Assembly (NCBI GenBank): GCA_039654915.1
Contig: CM077596.1
Coordinates: 7,192,001-7,256,000 of the forward strand
Length of the DNA: 64,000 nt
DNA from: Aquilaria yunnanensis
Taxonomy: Eukaryota; Streptophyta; Magnoliopsida; Malvales; Thymelaeaceae
Direction: 5' to 3'
This document shows, one piece after another, positions 13,323 to 25,307 of this stretch (positions are counted from its first letter, which is position 1; every line of letters begins with the position of its first letter). A program made the position numbers and the translations under genes. The notes below the pieces were generated by a model. The model was given only the letters and a program-made list of their open reading frames with translations. It was not told the DNA's origin and ran no database searches.

Positions 13323-15312
13323 CACTACAAGAAAGAAGGGTTTTTAGACTATATATGTCATAGGAAAATCAACTAAAATAATTATTTCCTACAAAAAAAA
13401 ATAGTCACACAAAATAGTAGGAAATAACAGTGTCAAAAATAATAATTGTCGGATAATTGTCAAACCTTGCGACGATTTTCTGATGCATGCATTTGTTACA
13501 ATTTTCTAATGGCAAATTTGACAACTACTGTGGGCCCCTATTCCTACAATGTTCTGATGTTTTTTCATCCGATGATTTTTACATGATTCTTTTCCAATGA
13601 TTTTATGACAATTGTATTTCTTACGATTCTGTGGTGCCCACATTTCCTACGATTTTTTTATAATTGGTCATTATGTTTTTTTTTTAAAATTTATGTACAT
13701 TGATATATGATTGTCAATATATAATTTAATTATTACGAGTATAATTGTGTATATTGATATATTTATTTAATTACTACTGAGAGAATAATTTTATTCCTAA
13801 CATCATCTTATTAACACATATTCATTTAATTTTATTTCTAATTAAGGAAATAAATTTACAACATGTAATTTATTTTAGGAATAAAAAGAACAAATTAAAC
13901 AACACCTAATTATTTACCAACTATCAACATCTAATTAAATAGAACTCAAAACATGTAATTAATACAAACTAACAACATCTAATTAATACCTACATTATTA
14001 TAATTCTATGTGTGTGTACATACACACACATACACAAGCAATTAAATTAAAGAAAAGGAAAGAGACATAACTGAAGGAGAAGAGCCATTGAGAGGTTAAG
14101 GAAGAGAGGAGAAGGAGATGAAGTGAAGAGAAGAAGGGCCTGAATATTTATAAGAAGATGGTGACGATTTGGTTATTGCATTTCCTACGATATTCCTACA
14201 ATTTCTAAGGACTTTTTTTAGACAATTTTGAGTCAATTTAGGGTTAGCATCTCAAAATTATAGGAAATGCTTTTCACAACCCGCCTTGCCAAATTTCAAT
14301 TAATTTCCCTTTCATGCCCTAGAATTCCCTCCCTAATTTCAATTTTTTATTTTCCCGCTCTTATTCCTACAATTTTCCCACAATTTTTCTACGACTACAC
14401 AAAACTATATCAGACGATTTTGAGTCAATTTTTTTATAAACATTTTAAAATCCTCAAAAATATTTAAGATGATTTTCCTACAATTTTTAATAAATTAGTA
14501 AGAAATTAGTTGGATATTAAAAGATTAAATGAGTACATTAGTGGGAAATTAAGAGATTAAAAAAGTACATTAGTTGGAATTAAAAAGATTAAATTAACAT
14601 TTTAATTTATTGAAATATTATATTTTTTATTTATTAACACAATAATGATAAAGAATCAAAGGTTTAGTGAATAAATATTTACATGACAACTGCATGCTTT
14701 CTTACAAATCTAGTATTCAAATAACAACAATATGTATTAAAAGAAAAGCTAATATATAAATCACTAACTTCAATATGAAATATTCTTTTAACAGCACTGT
14801 ACACAGAAAAATGAATACTGGGAATGTACAGAAGCAGCAGAGGTAGCAGTTCAAGCAAAAGAGCAAAGAGAACAATGACTGGGAGAAAAATGTAGGAAGA
14901 TCATAGTATAATAGTAACAAAATTGAAAATGAAGGAAAATCATAGAATGTTCTTTCCTATGTTTTTCAGATGAAAGCTTTCGCCACACAATTATTCACAA
15001 CAAAATCATAGGAAAAACTATTCGCAGGAAAATTGTAAGAAGCTTTTCATATAACTTTACGATGATTTCAGTTCCCTCGATATTTTTCCCATCAAAATCA
15101 TCACATGTTTTCCCGTGTTTAGTTCCTGCCAAGTCATTTTAACACATTTTTGTATGATTTTTAACATCACTTCACAAGAAGTAGCAAAATTGTAGGATAA
15201 ATGCCCATTGACTTATCAACCCTAACATTTCATATGGTTTTCCTACAATTTCCTTTCCTACGATTAAAATCGTAGCACTCATGCATAGGAAATACAACTC
15301 CCCCTTGTACTG
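13323..15312. mobile_element. Non-autonomous CACTA transposon (family 1)
   Basis: The left end reads CACTACAAGAAAGAAGGG and the right end reads CCCCCTTGTACTG, its inverted counterpart with a base change in the final CACTA motif. The element is flanked by the 3-bp target duplication AAT (13320-13322 and 15313-15315). Both subterminal regions are full of short repeats related to TCCTACGATTTT and TCCTACAATTTTC in both orientations, typical of CACTA transposase-binding arrays. The 1990-bp body is AT-rich with no transposase domain, so it would depend on a related autonomous element. Confidence 0.8.
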
Positions 15313-15916
15313 AATGGAGTCATAATGTGACCAATACGCACTAAAACATCACTATTCTCACTATAAACCAAATGGGAAAAAACCTTAACTCTCTAGTGGC
15401 ATGCCTTATCTTTACCCTTTAGGGTATTGTATGGACTTGCCTTACTCCTTCTGTGGACCTATTGTTCTCAATCAAGGCATGAGGAAGAAATTTTCAATAC
15501 TTGCACTGTAGCCAGTAGATTAAGCCCTCATTTTTTACATAACAACAAATAATTAGGAATCCTTAATATTGCTTAATCATTCAAAACTATGAATTGTTGC
15601 ATTTATCATCCTTAAACTAGCCAATTGTTGCATCCATCATCCCGCTATTATATCAGACATTAAAAAGAGTTTGAAGTTAGGGGAAAATTACACAATCAGT
15701 CTTAATACTTAGAAAAGTTTTATATTTAGCCCTAAAACTTTACGGGTTTCTAGTTCAAACCTAAAACGTGTATATGTAATCTCTGCCTACCCGACCCACA
15801 TCAAAGCTACCATGTCTTCCCTGGCATTGCCCATGGTTGAACTGGGAAGTAATAGGAACAAAAACCTAGGAGGGAGAGAGATACAAAGCTAAAAAAAGTC
15901 TTCAAACTTAATACCC
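15313..15916. other. Intergenic sequence, no gene recognised
   Basis: No gene is visible. Positions 15675-15790 contain wording typical of plant transposon ends (TTAGCCCTAAAACTTTACGGG), but no matching inverted end was found. Confidence 0.4.
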
Positions 15917-16443
15917 CTTATTGGTTTTGCACACGAATTGCACATGGCCATCCACAGGGACCCTAATTTTTACTATAGTGAGTCAATTTGCAAGGACCAT
16001 TGGAGGAGAGTTTCTACTCTCACCTCCTGTCATGCCCACATGAAGCTCTCTAACATTAAGAAGATGTGTGAGAGATGCTTTCTTTCATTCATTACTGAGC
16101 AAGATCTTCAATTGTCTTCACCAGTTGAAAACAAAGATCTTCATTTCTAAGCCATCAAGGACACATCAGGATATGGTAAAGGGAGGAAGGTTGCTTTTAT
16201 TTCTTCTGCTCTTGCTCCCTCCCTAAGAGTTCTGAACTTAATTTATAAAAAAGATGAGAACAAGAATTTGACCATGTACAACTTTAAACTTCCTAACCTC
16301 AAGCTTGGTGATAAAGATTTAAAGAATCAAGGGTATGGCGAAGAACCCACTTCAATAATCTTCGGCAAGCAAAGTGAATTGAAACTTAGAAGCATGCATT
16401 TTTCATTTTTCTTCCATCAAAATCATTTTATCATTGTTTCATG
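15917..16443 (+). pseudogene. Fragment resembling a GTD-binding (DUF593) myosin-binding protein
   Basis: A frame running from about 15917 to a TGA at 16441-16443 is interrupted by one stop (TAA at 16148-16150). Its first part contains LTSCHAHMKLSNIKKMCERC followed by FLSFITE. This matches the conserved Cys/His pattern (CHAHxKL, MCExC, SFxTE) of the N-terminal region of plant DUF593 myosin-binding proteins, which link organelles to myosin XI. The later part of the frame is Lys-rich and not clearly conserved. The N-terminal membrane segment and the GTD-binding coiled coil of intact family members are not visible. It is most likely a pseudogene or a transposon-carried exon; the family call rests on one motif. 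Confidence 0.5.
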
Positions 16444-17227
16444 AATAAGAATCCTGCCATTTGTTACAGCTGGTTTAACATTATGCTTAATAAAAAGTAG
16501 CATTATAGTTTTTTAGTTTTTTATTTTTATTTAGATCAATTAGTTAGGTAATTAGTAGGATACGAGTCGTATCTATTAGATTAGATAGAAATTATGTTGG
16601 TGTCCCTCTTTTGTAATAATTTAGAGTATTAAGAAAAAAAAATAAAACATAATAAAAGAAAGGAAAAAAAATTGAGTCTGAAATTAGGAACTCAAAGGTA
16701 GGAGAAGTACGACAAGAGTAGTAAGAAGAAGAATCAAAATAGAAAGAAGTCACAAGAGAAAAAGTGGAATAGTAAGTTTGTCTTGGGAAATCAGTTCCTA
16801 CCAAGGATTATTGCTTCCTATTGTTCACCTCCTTGTTTTTCGTTGATTCTATTTGCTTTTTAGAATTGGAAAATGTCCCATAAATCCTAGTAATGAATAA
16901 TAAAGGTTCTTTGATAAATCAACAAAAAATTCCTAAGATGCAAGAAGAAGAAAAAAAAGACAAAAAAAAGCCTTAAAAAAGAAAAAAGACTTAAAAGTCT
17001 TAAATAAAAAAATTGTAGGACTCTAATAGAAAAGTTTCCTAAGTATTAAAATTGGTTGTGCAATTTTTGCCCTAACTTTCTTCACTTTTTAATGCCTGTT
17101 ATGACAACAGGATGACGGGTGCAATGATTCATAATTGCAAGATGATCAAGTAATGTTGAGATATTTCAGGGATAATGCATTCCATTTACCCTACACACAC
17201 ACAAACACACACACTTGCATACATACA

Positions 17228-17263
<36 letters not shown>

Positions 17264-17685
17264 TCTGCCTGTATGTATGCATATTTCACCAATTCACCAC
17301 TCCATGCCCAATAATTTGCCATCTATAAGCTCACACAATTTACTTGTACACCATGTTACTTCCATGCATGTTAATTTACAGTCCACACACCATGCATTTC
17401 CACCACTCATGTACATCTTGCTTCATGATTTTACCGTCTCATGCACCACACACAAATTTATTATATTTATTCCTTTGACACTTAAGCAATGTAATGCCAC
17501 AAACTGCCAATATTTACCCCCAATAAATTATTGATTTAATTTGTGGGAAAAATAACAATAAATGTCCTTTGATCTTTTAACTAGATACTCATCAAAAAAT
17601 TCAACTTCTAGAATTTCCCACAATTTCTTGAAACTTAAGATTTGCTAGATGAATCAGATTTGCTTTAGATCAAGTGGTCATAATT
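16444..17685 (-). repeat. AT-rich sequence with microsatellite, possible 3' LTR of the Tekay-type element
   Basis: No gene is supported. The segment lies just downstream, in the minus-strand sense, of the polypurine tract at 17686-17700, so its right part is where the 3' LTR of the Tekay-type element should begin; the first bases (TTATGACC on the minus strand) resemble the start of LTR-B. A (CATA)n microsatellite occupies 17217-17257. Confidence 0.4.
17217..17257. repeat. (CATA)n microsatellite
   Basis: About ten uninterrupted copies of a CATA tetranucleotide, followed by a short TA run. Confidence 0.95.
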
Positions 17686-17700
17686 CTCCCCACCTTAAAA
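17686..17700 (-). other. Polypurine tract of the Tekay-type element
   Basis: On the minus strand TTTTAAGGTGGGGAG lies about 60 bp past the last trace of pol and just before TTATGACC. Tekay elements prime plus-strand DNA from such a tract directly before the 3' LTR. Confidence 0.6.
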
Positions 17701-17756
17701 AACTTGGTCCTCTAAATTTGCCATTAATTCTCAGAATTCTTAAGGATATTGTTGAT

Positions 17757-18909
17757 ACCTATCTTTCTCAGTTTCCCAAGTTGCTGCATCTGCCCTATAG
17801 TTGGACCATTAGGCTTTGACCGTTGGAATTAGTTTGGTTCTCAGCTTTCTAGTCTACTTATCTAGAATCCTAATTTTTTTTCTTCATAAGTCAAATTTGG
17901 TTGTAGTTGTACTATTTCCACATTGATTTGTTGCCTTGGGTCCAGCAAACACTTCTTTAACTTACTTATATTAAATACATTATGCACCAAATGCATCTGA
18001 GGTGGCAAAGCTAATTCATAGGCTACCTTACCAACTTTTTTCAGTATTTTAGAAGGGCCAATATATCTAGGGTTAAATTTCCCTTTTGCCAAATCCGATA
18101 AGTCTTTTTACAAGAGAAACCTTTAACCAAACTTTGTCCCCCACTTCAAATTCTAAGTCCCTTCATTCGATATTGGTATATTTCTCATTCATGTGATTAG
18201 CTATCTTAAGTCCTTCTTGAATCTTTCTGATCTTTTTAGTTGTTTCCCATATAATATATGGTCCAAGCCCCAATCTATCTATAAGATCCACCCAACAATG
18301 AGGCATCATGCACTTTCTTCCATACAAAGCTTTAAAGAAGGCCATCTTGATCTCGGATTTATAACTATTGTTGTAGGAAAACTCTAGTAGTGGGAAATGT
18401 ATATCCTAATCTCATTTGAAGTCTAAAGCACATCCTCTAAGCATGCCTTCTAGAATCTAAAGAACTCTTTTAGTTTGCCCACCTGTCTATGGATGATATG
18501 CACAACTGAGGTTCACTTTAGCCCCCAAAGCCTTCTGGAAAAACATTCCAAAATTTAGACACAAACCTAGGGTCCGTGACTGAAATAATACAATCTGGTA
18601 TCCCATGTAGCCTCACAATCTCCTTAATATATAATTAAACAAACTTATCAAATGAATAAGTCATTTTTGTAGGCAAAAAATGTGATGACTTTGTCATTCT
18701 GTCAACAATAACCCAAATAACATCATGTTGAGATCTTGTATTAGGTAAGCCCACTAAGAAGTCCATGGTTATGGCACCCAACTTCTTCACTAGAATAAGT
18801 AGTGCTTCTAGTCTCCCTACTAGCTTTTAATATTCAATCTTCATCATCTAACATGTAACACATCTGGCCATATGCAGATACACATCCTTCTCCATGCCAA
18901 GCCACCAAA
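17757..18909 (-). pseudogene. Tekay-type integrase core, C-terminus and chromodomain, degenerate
   Basis: Read on the minus strand this is the 3' part of a Ty3/gypsy pol. At 18903-18845 lies the C-terminal half of the integrase zinc finger (WWLGMEKDVYLHMARCVTC). At about 18780-18660 the catalytic core shows TMDFLVGLPN followed by VIWVIVDRMTKSSHFLP. At 18345-18163 the ALYGR motif appears. At 18092-17862 the integrase C-terminus contains PRYIGPSKIL and HNVFNISKLKKCL. A chromodomain-like end (ADAATWETEKDRYQQYP) follows at about 17810-17757. Stops and frame changes make it non-functional. At 18909 the frame is cut by LTR-B and resumes at 22784 without lost codons. Confidence 0.88.
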
Positions 18910-19319
18910 TGACACGGCCGTCCTTGGCCCATGCCCAGGAAGCCTTGTGAGAACTAGTCTCACGGTGGATTGCAATTGGCTAGTTGTGTATGTGTGCAGA
19001 TTAAATCCCATGATACTAGTTGATTATCCTAGAATATGCAATATGCATGCTCTTCATGCTTTGACTTGGTTTATTAAAACCATAAAACATTAACTTGGCC
19101 AAGTAATTTCTACACAAAATAAATATAAATAGCCAAAGCATACAAAAAATCAACATTTGTGTGAGTTTACTACACATAACAACTCGTGAGAATATTCATA
19201 CATAAAGTAGACTAATGCTCTCACCCAAGAGCAATCCTAGAGTCAAGGACTCCTCATAACATAGACTATGGAGGCAACTAAAAGTACTGTATAAATACAA
19301 GCATCTACTGAGATCTCTT

Positions 19320-20735
19320 TGTTAGTATTGTGCCCAAAAAGCCAATCATGAGATGATTGTATTTTTACACATTGAGTCATGATATTTTATTGAGGCATTA
19401 ATCCAGCAATTATGTTTGTTGTTTTGTTTCTGCGTAACGTAATAAACATAATTGTAACCCTAGAATAATGATATTCTTAAATGTCCCTAGTCTAGTATTA
19501 TTGTGGAGCGGGTTGCAATAATACATAATGACTAGCATATGTGGAGACTAATATGAGATATGTAGTCTACATATGGGTACAAGTTGGAGAACTTGTGTAC
19601 TAGACCGACCCACCATGAGAACACTTCATGGATCGTTATATGAGTGTCATAAGTGATTCTCATAGTGATCATGGTATATGTAGTCCTTCGACCTAAGATC
19701 ATCAAGGTTCCCTACATGTGAGTCACATACTTTGATACTTTCCTTTGTTGCTCGTAACTGAGTGAACTTGAAGGAGGTCATTGGGTATGTCACATATCAT
19801 GCGGAGGGATTTGTATGATCAAGATGGGATTTGTCCCTCCTATGTAACGGGAGTGATATCTTTGGGCCCCTTGATAGAGTGAGACTTAGAAAATGCATGG
19901 CCATGCTCCGATGAGTTGATATATGATATCAATGTCGTCAGTTTAATTTGGTCTACTCGGTAATCAAGAAACCAAAGATTGGGCTATACGAGAGTGACAC
20001 ATTCCATGTCTCGTGCTTAGTCTTGATATCTTGGACAAAAGGACAATGGCATATATCGGTGATGATCATAAAGGTTTAGTCGATTCACCGACAATCTTGT
20101 CACTTGGGTAGCAATGATGTGTTGCTAGACACCGCTCATTGCTTATGATCATAAATGTGATTTATGATCATTGCCAACATGGCAAGAGCCTATTGGGTCG
20201 CACATGTAGAGCTATTTGGATCATTAGAGTGCATGGGCTAATTATTTGGGTTATGGTTTCACTTTAATTTCGTATTAATAATGGGCCAAGGAGTTGAGCC
20301 ATTATTAAGCCCGAAATTAAATCCTAATTGGATTAGGGCTTTGAAACCCATTAGGCCTGGAAGTTGAGTCTCACTATAAATACAACTTTTAAGTGAGAAA
20401 TTCGCAGGTCTCCTTGCCCTAGCCTCCCAAAAGGACAGCCACACTCTTCTCTTGCAATTCCTTGGAGGACGCAAGCTAGCACTGCGAGCGCAAGAGAAAC
20501 GCATCTGCCGGGACGTGGTGGAAGCGTGGTGATCCCGAGAGGCTCGTGTGGATACCATAGAGAGCCTGAACACGTCAATTGTTCAGGTTTTGTGATTCGA
20601 CTCTACAGTTGAGTGAGAGATCTCAACCGAAAATTAGGTATGAAATTTTCGAACACCCGGTTTACCCCGTTTCACTTGGATCCTGGAGGGTTTCGGTTAA
20701 ATTCCACTGCGCTGTTTGGCTCCCGAAACCCAACA
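19320..20735 (+). repeat. LTR-A copy 2: complete solo LTR
   Basis: This 1416-bp unit begins TGTTAGTATTG and ends CCGAAACCCAACA. It is flanked by a perfect 5-bp target duplication, CTCTT (19315-19319 and 20736-20740). A TATA box (TATAAATA, 20375-20382) sits about 360 bp before the 3' end, giving a long U3 and short R-U5 as in plant LTRs. There is no primer site, gag or pol next to it, so it is a solo LTR. It is nested inside LTR-B and is the reference copy of a family with at least four members here. Whether the parent is Ty1/copia or Ty3/gypsy cannot be told. Confidence 0.92.
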
Positions 20736-21630
20736 CTCTTTGACTCAACTCCCACCTTGGACACACGTCCCAGTGGTGAGTTTCAAAAGTCCTTGCCAAG
20801 TGCTACTAGGCTCTGCAGCCAAAAGAAGATACTAGTTAGTACTGTTACTTGACCAACAAGCAAACTAAATATACCCATGTAGACTAGAATCAAAAGGATT
20901 CTCAACTGTCGTACCTGTACACACAAAAGAGCACTACTGCGATAATCCTCAATGATTACCCGGTCCAACAACCTCAGTATCTGCATAACAGAACTAGGGA
21001 GTGAGAATTCGACAATTCTCAGTAAGGGTCTTTAGTGTACCTGCAAGAAAATTGCTAGGACTAGACATATGATAAACATATGTAAACTTGCTGCGAGCTC
21101 ACACAGCATGAGGGTCTATTATATGCACATATAACTAGGCCATAAAGACCTCTCCTCAACTAGTCCTTCTCACGGTGCATCACTCCGTGTCTAGCGAGTT
21201 CTGATCACTAACCCACTCCTAGCAAGCCGTAGCTTACTTGATGCAATCATGTAGCCTTCCCGTAGTCGTTATGCAGGGGAATTATGGTGGAACTTTGTAG
21301 ACTAGGCTGCAGGGCCTCTTTGTTGTAGACTAGATGAACAAAGTTTCACCTTGTGACCTCGTGGCTATGGCACGGCTAGGTTGACAAGGGTTCTAAACCT
21401 CTCACTTGAGCTAGTGGTAGCTAATTATGTTTGTTTGCAATATAGTTTCCTTGCTTGTTGCACAAGCAACCTTAAAACTCTACAAAACTCAAGAAAACCT
21501 TTATATTTTGTGGGACTTTTGGAAGTCTCGGAGTACCCCCGGAATCCTTAGAACCCTAGGTACGCTAAGAACCCCTTTAGGTCTCACTTCGATCAAGCTA
21601 GCAAAATATGAAAATTCTGGCATTTTTGTC

Positions 21631-21730
21631 TGTGGCGACGTGTCGCCACAGTTAGTAATGTTCTGTGAACTTCCGCTGGATTGGCGACGCGTCGCTGGGG
21701 TCGACCTGTAATTGGCGACGCGTCGCCAAT
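21631..21730. repeat. Three CG-rich palindromes in LTR-B
   Basis: Three related palindromes sit within 100 bp: TGTGGCGACGTGTCGCCACA at 21631-21650 (one mismatched pair), a half-decayed copy at 21681-21698, and ATTGGCGACGCGTCGCCAAT at 21711-21730, a perfect 20-bp palindrome. The surroundings are AT-rich. They may be protein-binding sites or RNA hairpins in the LTR transcript; which is unknown. Confidence 0.85.
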
Positions 21731-22778
21731 CTGCAGAAATGCAGAATTTGGCGCATTTTGCTGCTATGAACTTTGGACGATTCCTACACATATCAAACAT
21801 GCATGGAATGCCTCCAAATTTCATACACACATAGAACATGTTGCATAGAACATAACCAACTATCATAAGCTAAGCTATGATGTTTCGTAACATCAATCCA
21901 ATCCTTCCAAATCCTATAGTCCACCACAATTCAACCAAAATTTTTAACTAATGCCATAGCTAAACCACTTGAATTCTTCAAGCAAACTCAAGCTAATGGC
22001 ATTAAATGAACTTGAAAACACATCTCCCTTACCTCAACTCAAAGTAACACACAAGAATCAAGCTCCCTTTCAATCAACCAAGTTCACCAAAGTTCTACAC
22101 AAGTTCCAATCCAAAAACAAAGCACTAATCACTAAAACTTCACTCTCTAACCAAAACCCAAGCTCCAAACTAACTAATAAACATGAATTCAATCAAGAAC
22201 ACATCTCTTACCTCGCTCAAAAATAGGGGATTTGGAAAAATGTCCTTCCAAGCTTCAAAATCATGGTTTCAAGCTTGAAATTAGCTTCTCCAAGCTTAGA
22301 TACTATGAATTGCACTTCTTGACACCAATATCACTTGATTCCAAGATTAATTTGGGAGAGAAATGAGTGAGGGAAGGATGAAAACGTGGTTATGGCAGCC
22401 TCCCCTTTCTCTTTCCCTTCTTAAACCCTTACTTAGCATCAAGGTCACCAAGGTTTCAAGTTTAATGCAATTAAGCCCCCCATCTTTGTAACTTAGTCAT
22501 TCTTGATTAAATTCTTGTTTATTCTTCAAGTTTGAGTTAAGGTTGAAAGTTAAGTTATAAAAATTTATTTTAAAACACTCGGGACTCGTCCCGGCTATTC
22601 AAGATGCAAAATTACCATTTTGCCCCTGAACTTCGTTCAGTGTTTTATTCTTCTCGGAACTTAGTGAACTTTGCTAAACTTCGCTATTCTTGCTATGTAA
22701 ACTTGAATTAAGGTTCTAAACCTAATTTGAAACACTTTACCTTTCTCAATTTCGCTTCCCACTAGAAGGGTCATAACA

Positions 22779-24640
22779 CTAAAAGTGCTGCTTTAGGTCC
22801 TAATACATCTTATTACCTCCTAGATGAATGGATAATTTGTTACTATGAGCCTTAGATAAGATTTGATCCTTCAAACTCTCTTTGTCTAGCACGTATATCC
22901 TATGAAATACAAGATGCCATTCTTATGTTCAAACTATAGATGTAACTTCCTATGTCTAGCTTTTCCTTTGATCTTCTTCAACTTAAGGTCTTGTTCTTTT
23001 GCTGCTCTAATTTCTTGTATCCATCTAGATTAAATTACCAAGGTATAATTTTTTTTCTCTCCCAAGTCTTCTAGATAGTATACAGGCTTCTAAAAGTATT
23101 TACTTCAGCTTCATCATTGAAGTCTTTTGTTTTTACTACTCCCATATATCTCCCACTAAGTGCATTTGTCACTTTATTCCCTTTTCCAGTATAATATTGA
23201 ATGTTACAATCATTGTCTTTTATGAATTCAGTCCATCTTTTTTGCCTCATATTTAAATGCTTTTGAGTGAACAAGTATTGTAAACTCTTGTAGTCGGTAT
23301 ATATATGAAATGATCTCCCCAAAAGGTAGTGCCTCTATAGCTTTAAAGCATACACCACAGCTGCAAGTTCTAGATCATGCACTAATTATTTAGCTTAATG
23401 GGCTCAAAGATGCCTGGAACCATAAGCCACTACTTGCCTTTATTGCATAAGGACACACCCCAAACCCAGACTAGAAGCATTAGTATAGACAATTAAAGTC
23501 TTGTTAGGATTGGGTAATATCAATACAGGTGCTGAAGTCACGCTTTTCTTTAGTTCTTGAAAAATATGGTTATAAGCTTCCATCCATTCAAATTTTTGTA
23601 TCTTTCTTGTCAACTAGGTCAAAGGTGAGCCTATTAATGAAAATTTCTCCACTTATCTTCTATAATATCCTACCATGCCCAAGAAACTTCTAACTTTTGC
23701 CACATTTGTTGGCCTTGTCCAATTAGATACTACTTTGACCTTAGCTGGGTCAATAACATCCCTCTAAGGGTTAATGATATGCGCTAGGAATGCTATCTCT
23801 AATAACCAAAACAGGCACTATGAGAGTTTTGCATAGAATTGGTTATCTTTCAAGACTTGTAAAACAATTCTTAGATGTTTTTCATGTCCAGCTTTCGTCT
23901 TTGAATATACCAATATATCACCAATAAAAACTTCAACAAACTTATCTAGGTACAAACTAAGTACCTGATTCATTTTATCAATGAAGGTAACAGCTGCATT
24001 AATAAGGCCAAAGGGCATCACCACAAACTCAAAATGTCCACATCTAGTTCTAAAGGCAGTTTTGTGTATATCCTCCTTCTTCACTCTAATCTAAAAATAC
24101 CCTGATCTAAGGTCAATCTTTAAGAACACTTTTGCCCTTTTCGGCTAACCAGAAACATCTTCTATTCTTGGCAATGGATATTTTTTCTTTAAAGTGACAA
24201 CATTCAATTTTTCATAATCTATGCACAGTCTTAGAGTCCCATATTTCTTTTTAACAAACAATACATGAACTCCCCAATGAGAAATACTGGGTCTAATGAA
24301 CCCTTTCTATAATAGCTCTTCTAATTGTTTATTTAATTCTACCATCTTAGGTGCAGACATTTTGTAGGGCAGTATTGAAATGGAGGTCCCCTTTTGTTGC
24401 AGATGAATTGTGAATTCTACTTTCCATGGTGGGGAGTAATGTAGGCACGTCTATAGGAAAAACTTCTTGATATTGATTAACCACAAGGATCTTCCCTATC
24501 TCCTCTTCAACAGTAACCCCATTCAAAGAGTAGTATTCCTCTTCCCCTACTATGGGTAATATTGCTTCCAGACCATACTGCATACTATGTATGCTTCATT
24601 CTTGTCATTTAGATAATTTAGTTTTAAGCTATAGGAATCA
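22779..24640 (-). pseudogene. Tekay-type reverse transcriptase-RNase H and integrase start, degenerate
   Basis: Minus-strand pol continues here. The reverse transcriptase at 24084-23818 shows MPFGL and a palm motif reading FIGDILVYS, so the first catalytic Asp of the usual YVDD/FIDD box is replaced by Gly. The RNase H at about 23440-23130 shows HDLELAAVVYALK and IYTDYKSLQYLFTQ. The frame then runs through a linker into the start of the integrase zinc finger at about 22870-22784 with several stops. The connection region before the reverse transcriptase, with a VFPIDVP-type motif, is at 24583-24347. Domain order matches Ty3/gypsy. Confidence 0.88.
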
Positions 24641-25307
24641 GAAAAGACTAACTTTATGTTAGAACAGTCAATCTGGATTTGGCTTTATACTAACCAATCC
24701 ATTCCCAATATCATATCATAGTCCATGAAATCTAGGACTACCAAATTAACATCTACCCCTAAATTCCCTATCTGCAACTTACTTTTCTTAACCATTGTGT
24801 TAGTGGATAATAGTTGATTTCCTGGGATTTTAAACAAGTATGCCTCTTCTAAATAACTACACTCTAAGTGCATTGTAGATACCAATTTACTAGACACAAT
24901 AGATATAGAATTCCTAGTATCAAATAGTACATTAATAGATTGGTTGCTCATAAGGAACGTACCTCTGAGTGCTCGATTCTAACCTCATTCTTGACTGACT
25001 ATAGCAAAAACTCTTCAACTTGGCTATTTTCCTCTTTATGGATTCCCATTTCTAGGCTTTGATTGCCTTCTGCCAAATCTGTTTGGACATTGCTTTACCC
25101 AGTGCTCTAGTGAACCACATCCTAGACATGTATTTGTGAGCTTATAACATGGTTTGTTTCCATGAAACTTGTAAAAAGTTTCACAATCTAGGCCCTAAGG
25201 CTCCTTTTGCTAAGTGTCACCCTTGTTCTGCTCTGGTTTTTTAGAGCTACCCAGTTGCTATAGGTCATCTCTTTGCCTTTTTTTATTACTCCTTATAGGT
25301 GCACTAC
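24641..25307 (-). pseudogene. Tekay-type protease and gag zinc knuckle, degenerate
   Basis: The aspartic protease domain at 24951-24685 has VLFDTRNSISIVSS in place of the usual DSGS/DTGS active-site motif, and ends with DMILGMDWL, a protease-family signature. The gag zinc knuckle lies at 25128-25087 and reads CLGCGSLEHWVKQC, an intact C-x2-C-x4-H-x4-C pattern. The rest of gag is missing because the sequence switches to LTR-A copy 3 at 25308 and does not resume on its other side. Confidence 0.82.

Larger units (their letters stand above)
18910..22778 (-). repeat. LTR-B: solo Tekay-like LTR inserted in the integrase
   Basis: In native (minus) orientation it starts TGTTATGACCC at 22778 and ends CCGTGTCA at 18910. 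The flanking bases are CCAAA (18905-18909) and CTAAA (22779-22783), a 5-bp target duplication with one substitution. Removing this segment and one duplication joins the two halves of the integrase zinc-finger frame exactly. Without the nested LTR-A its length is about 2.45 kb. It includes a leader with several splice-like junctions and three CG-rich palindromes at 21631-21730. No internal coding region is present, so it is a solo LTR left by recombination. Confidence 0.88.

Noticed and set aside
17175..17534. 119-codon plus-strand frame
   Set aside because: Its first third is the translated CATA microsatellite and the rest is low-complexity His/Thr-rich sequence.
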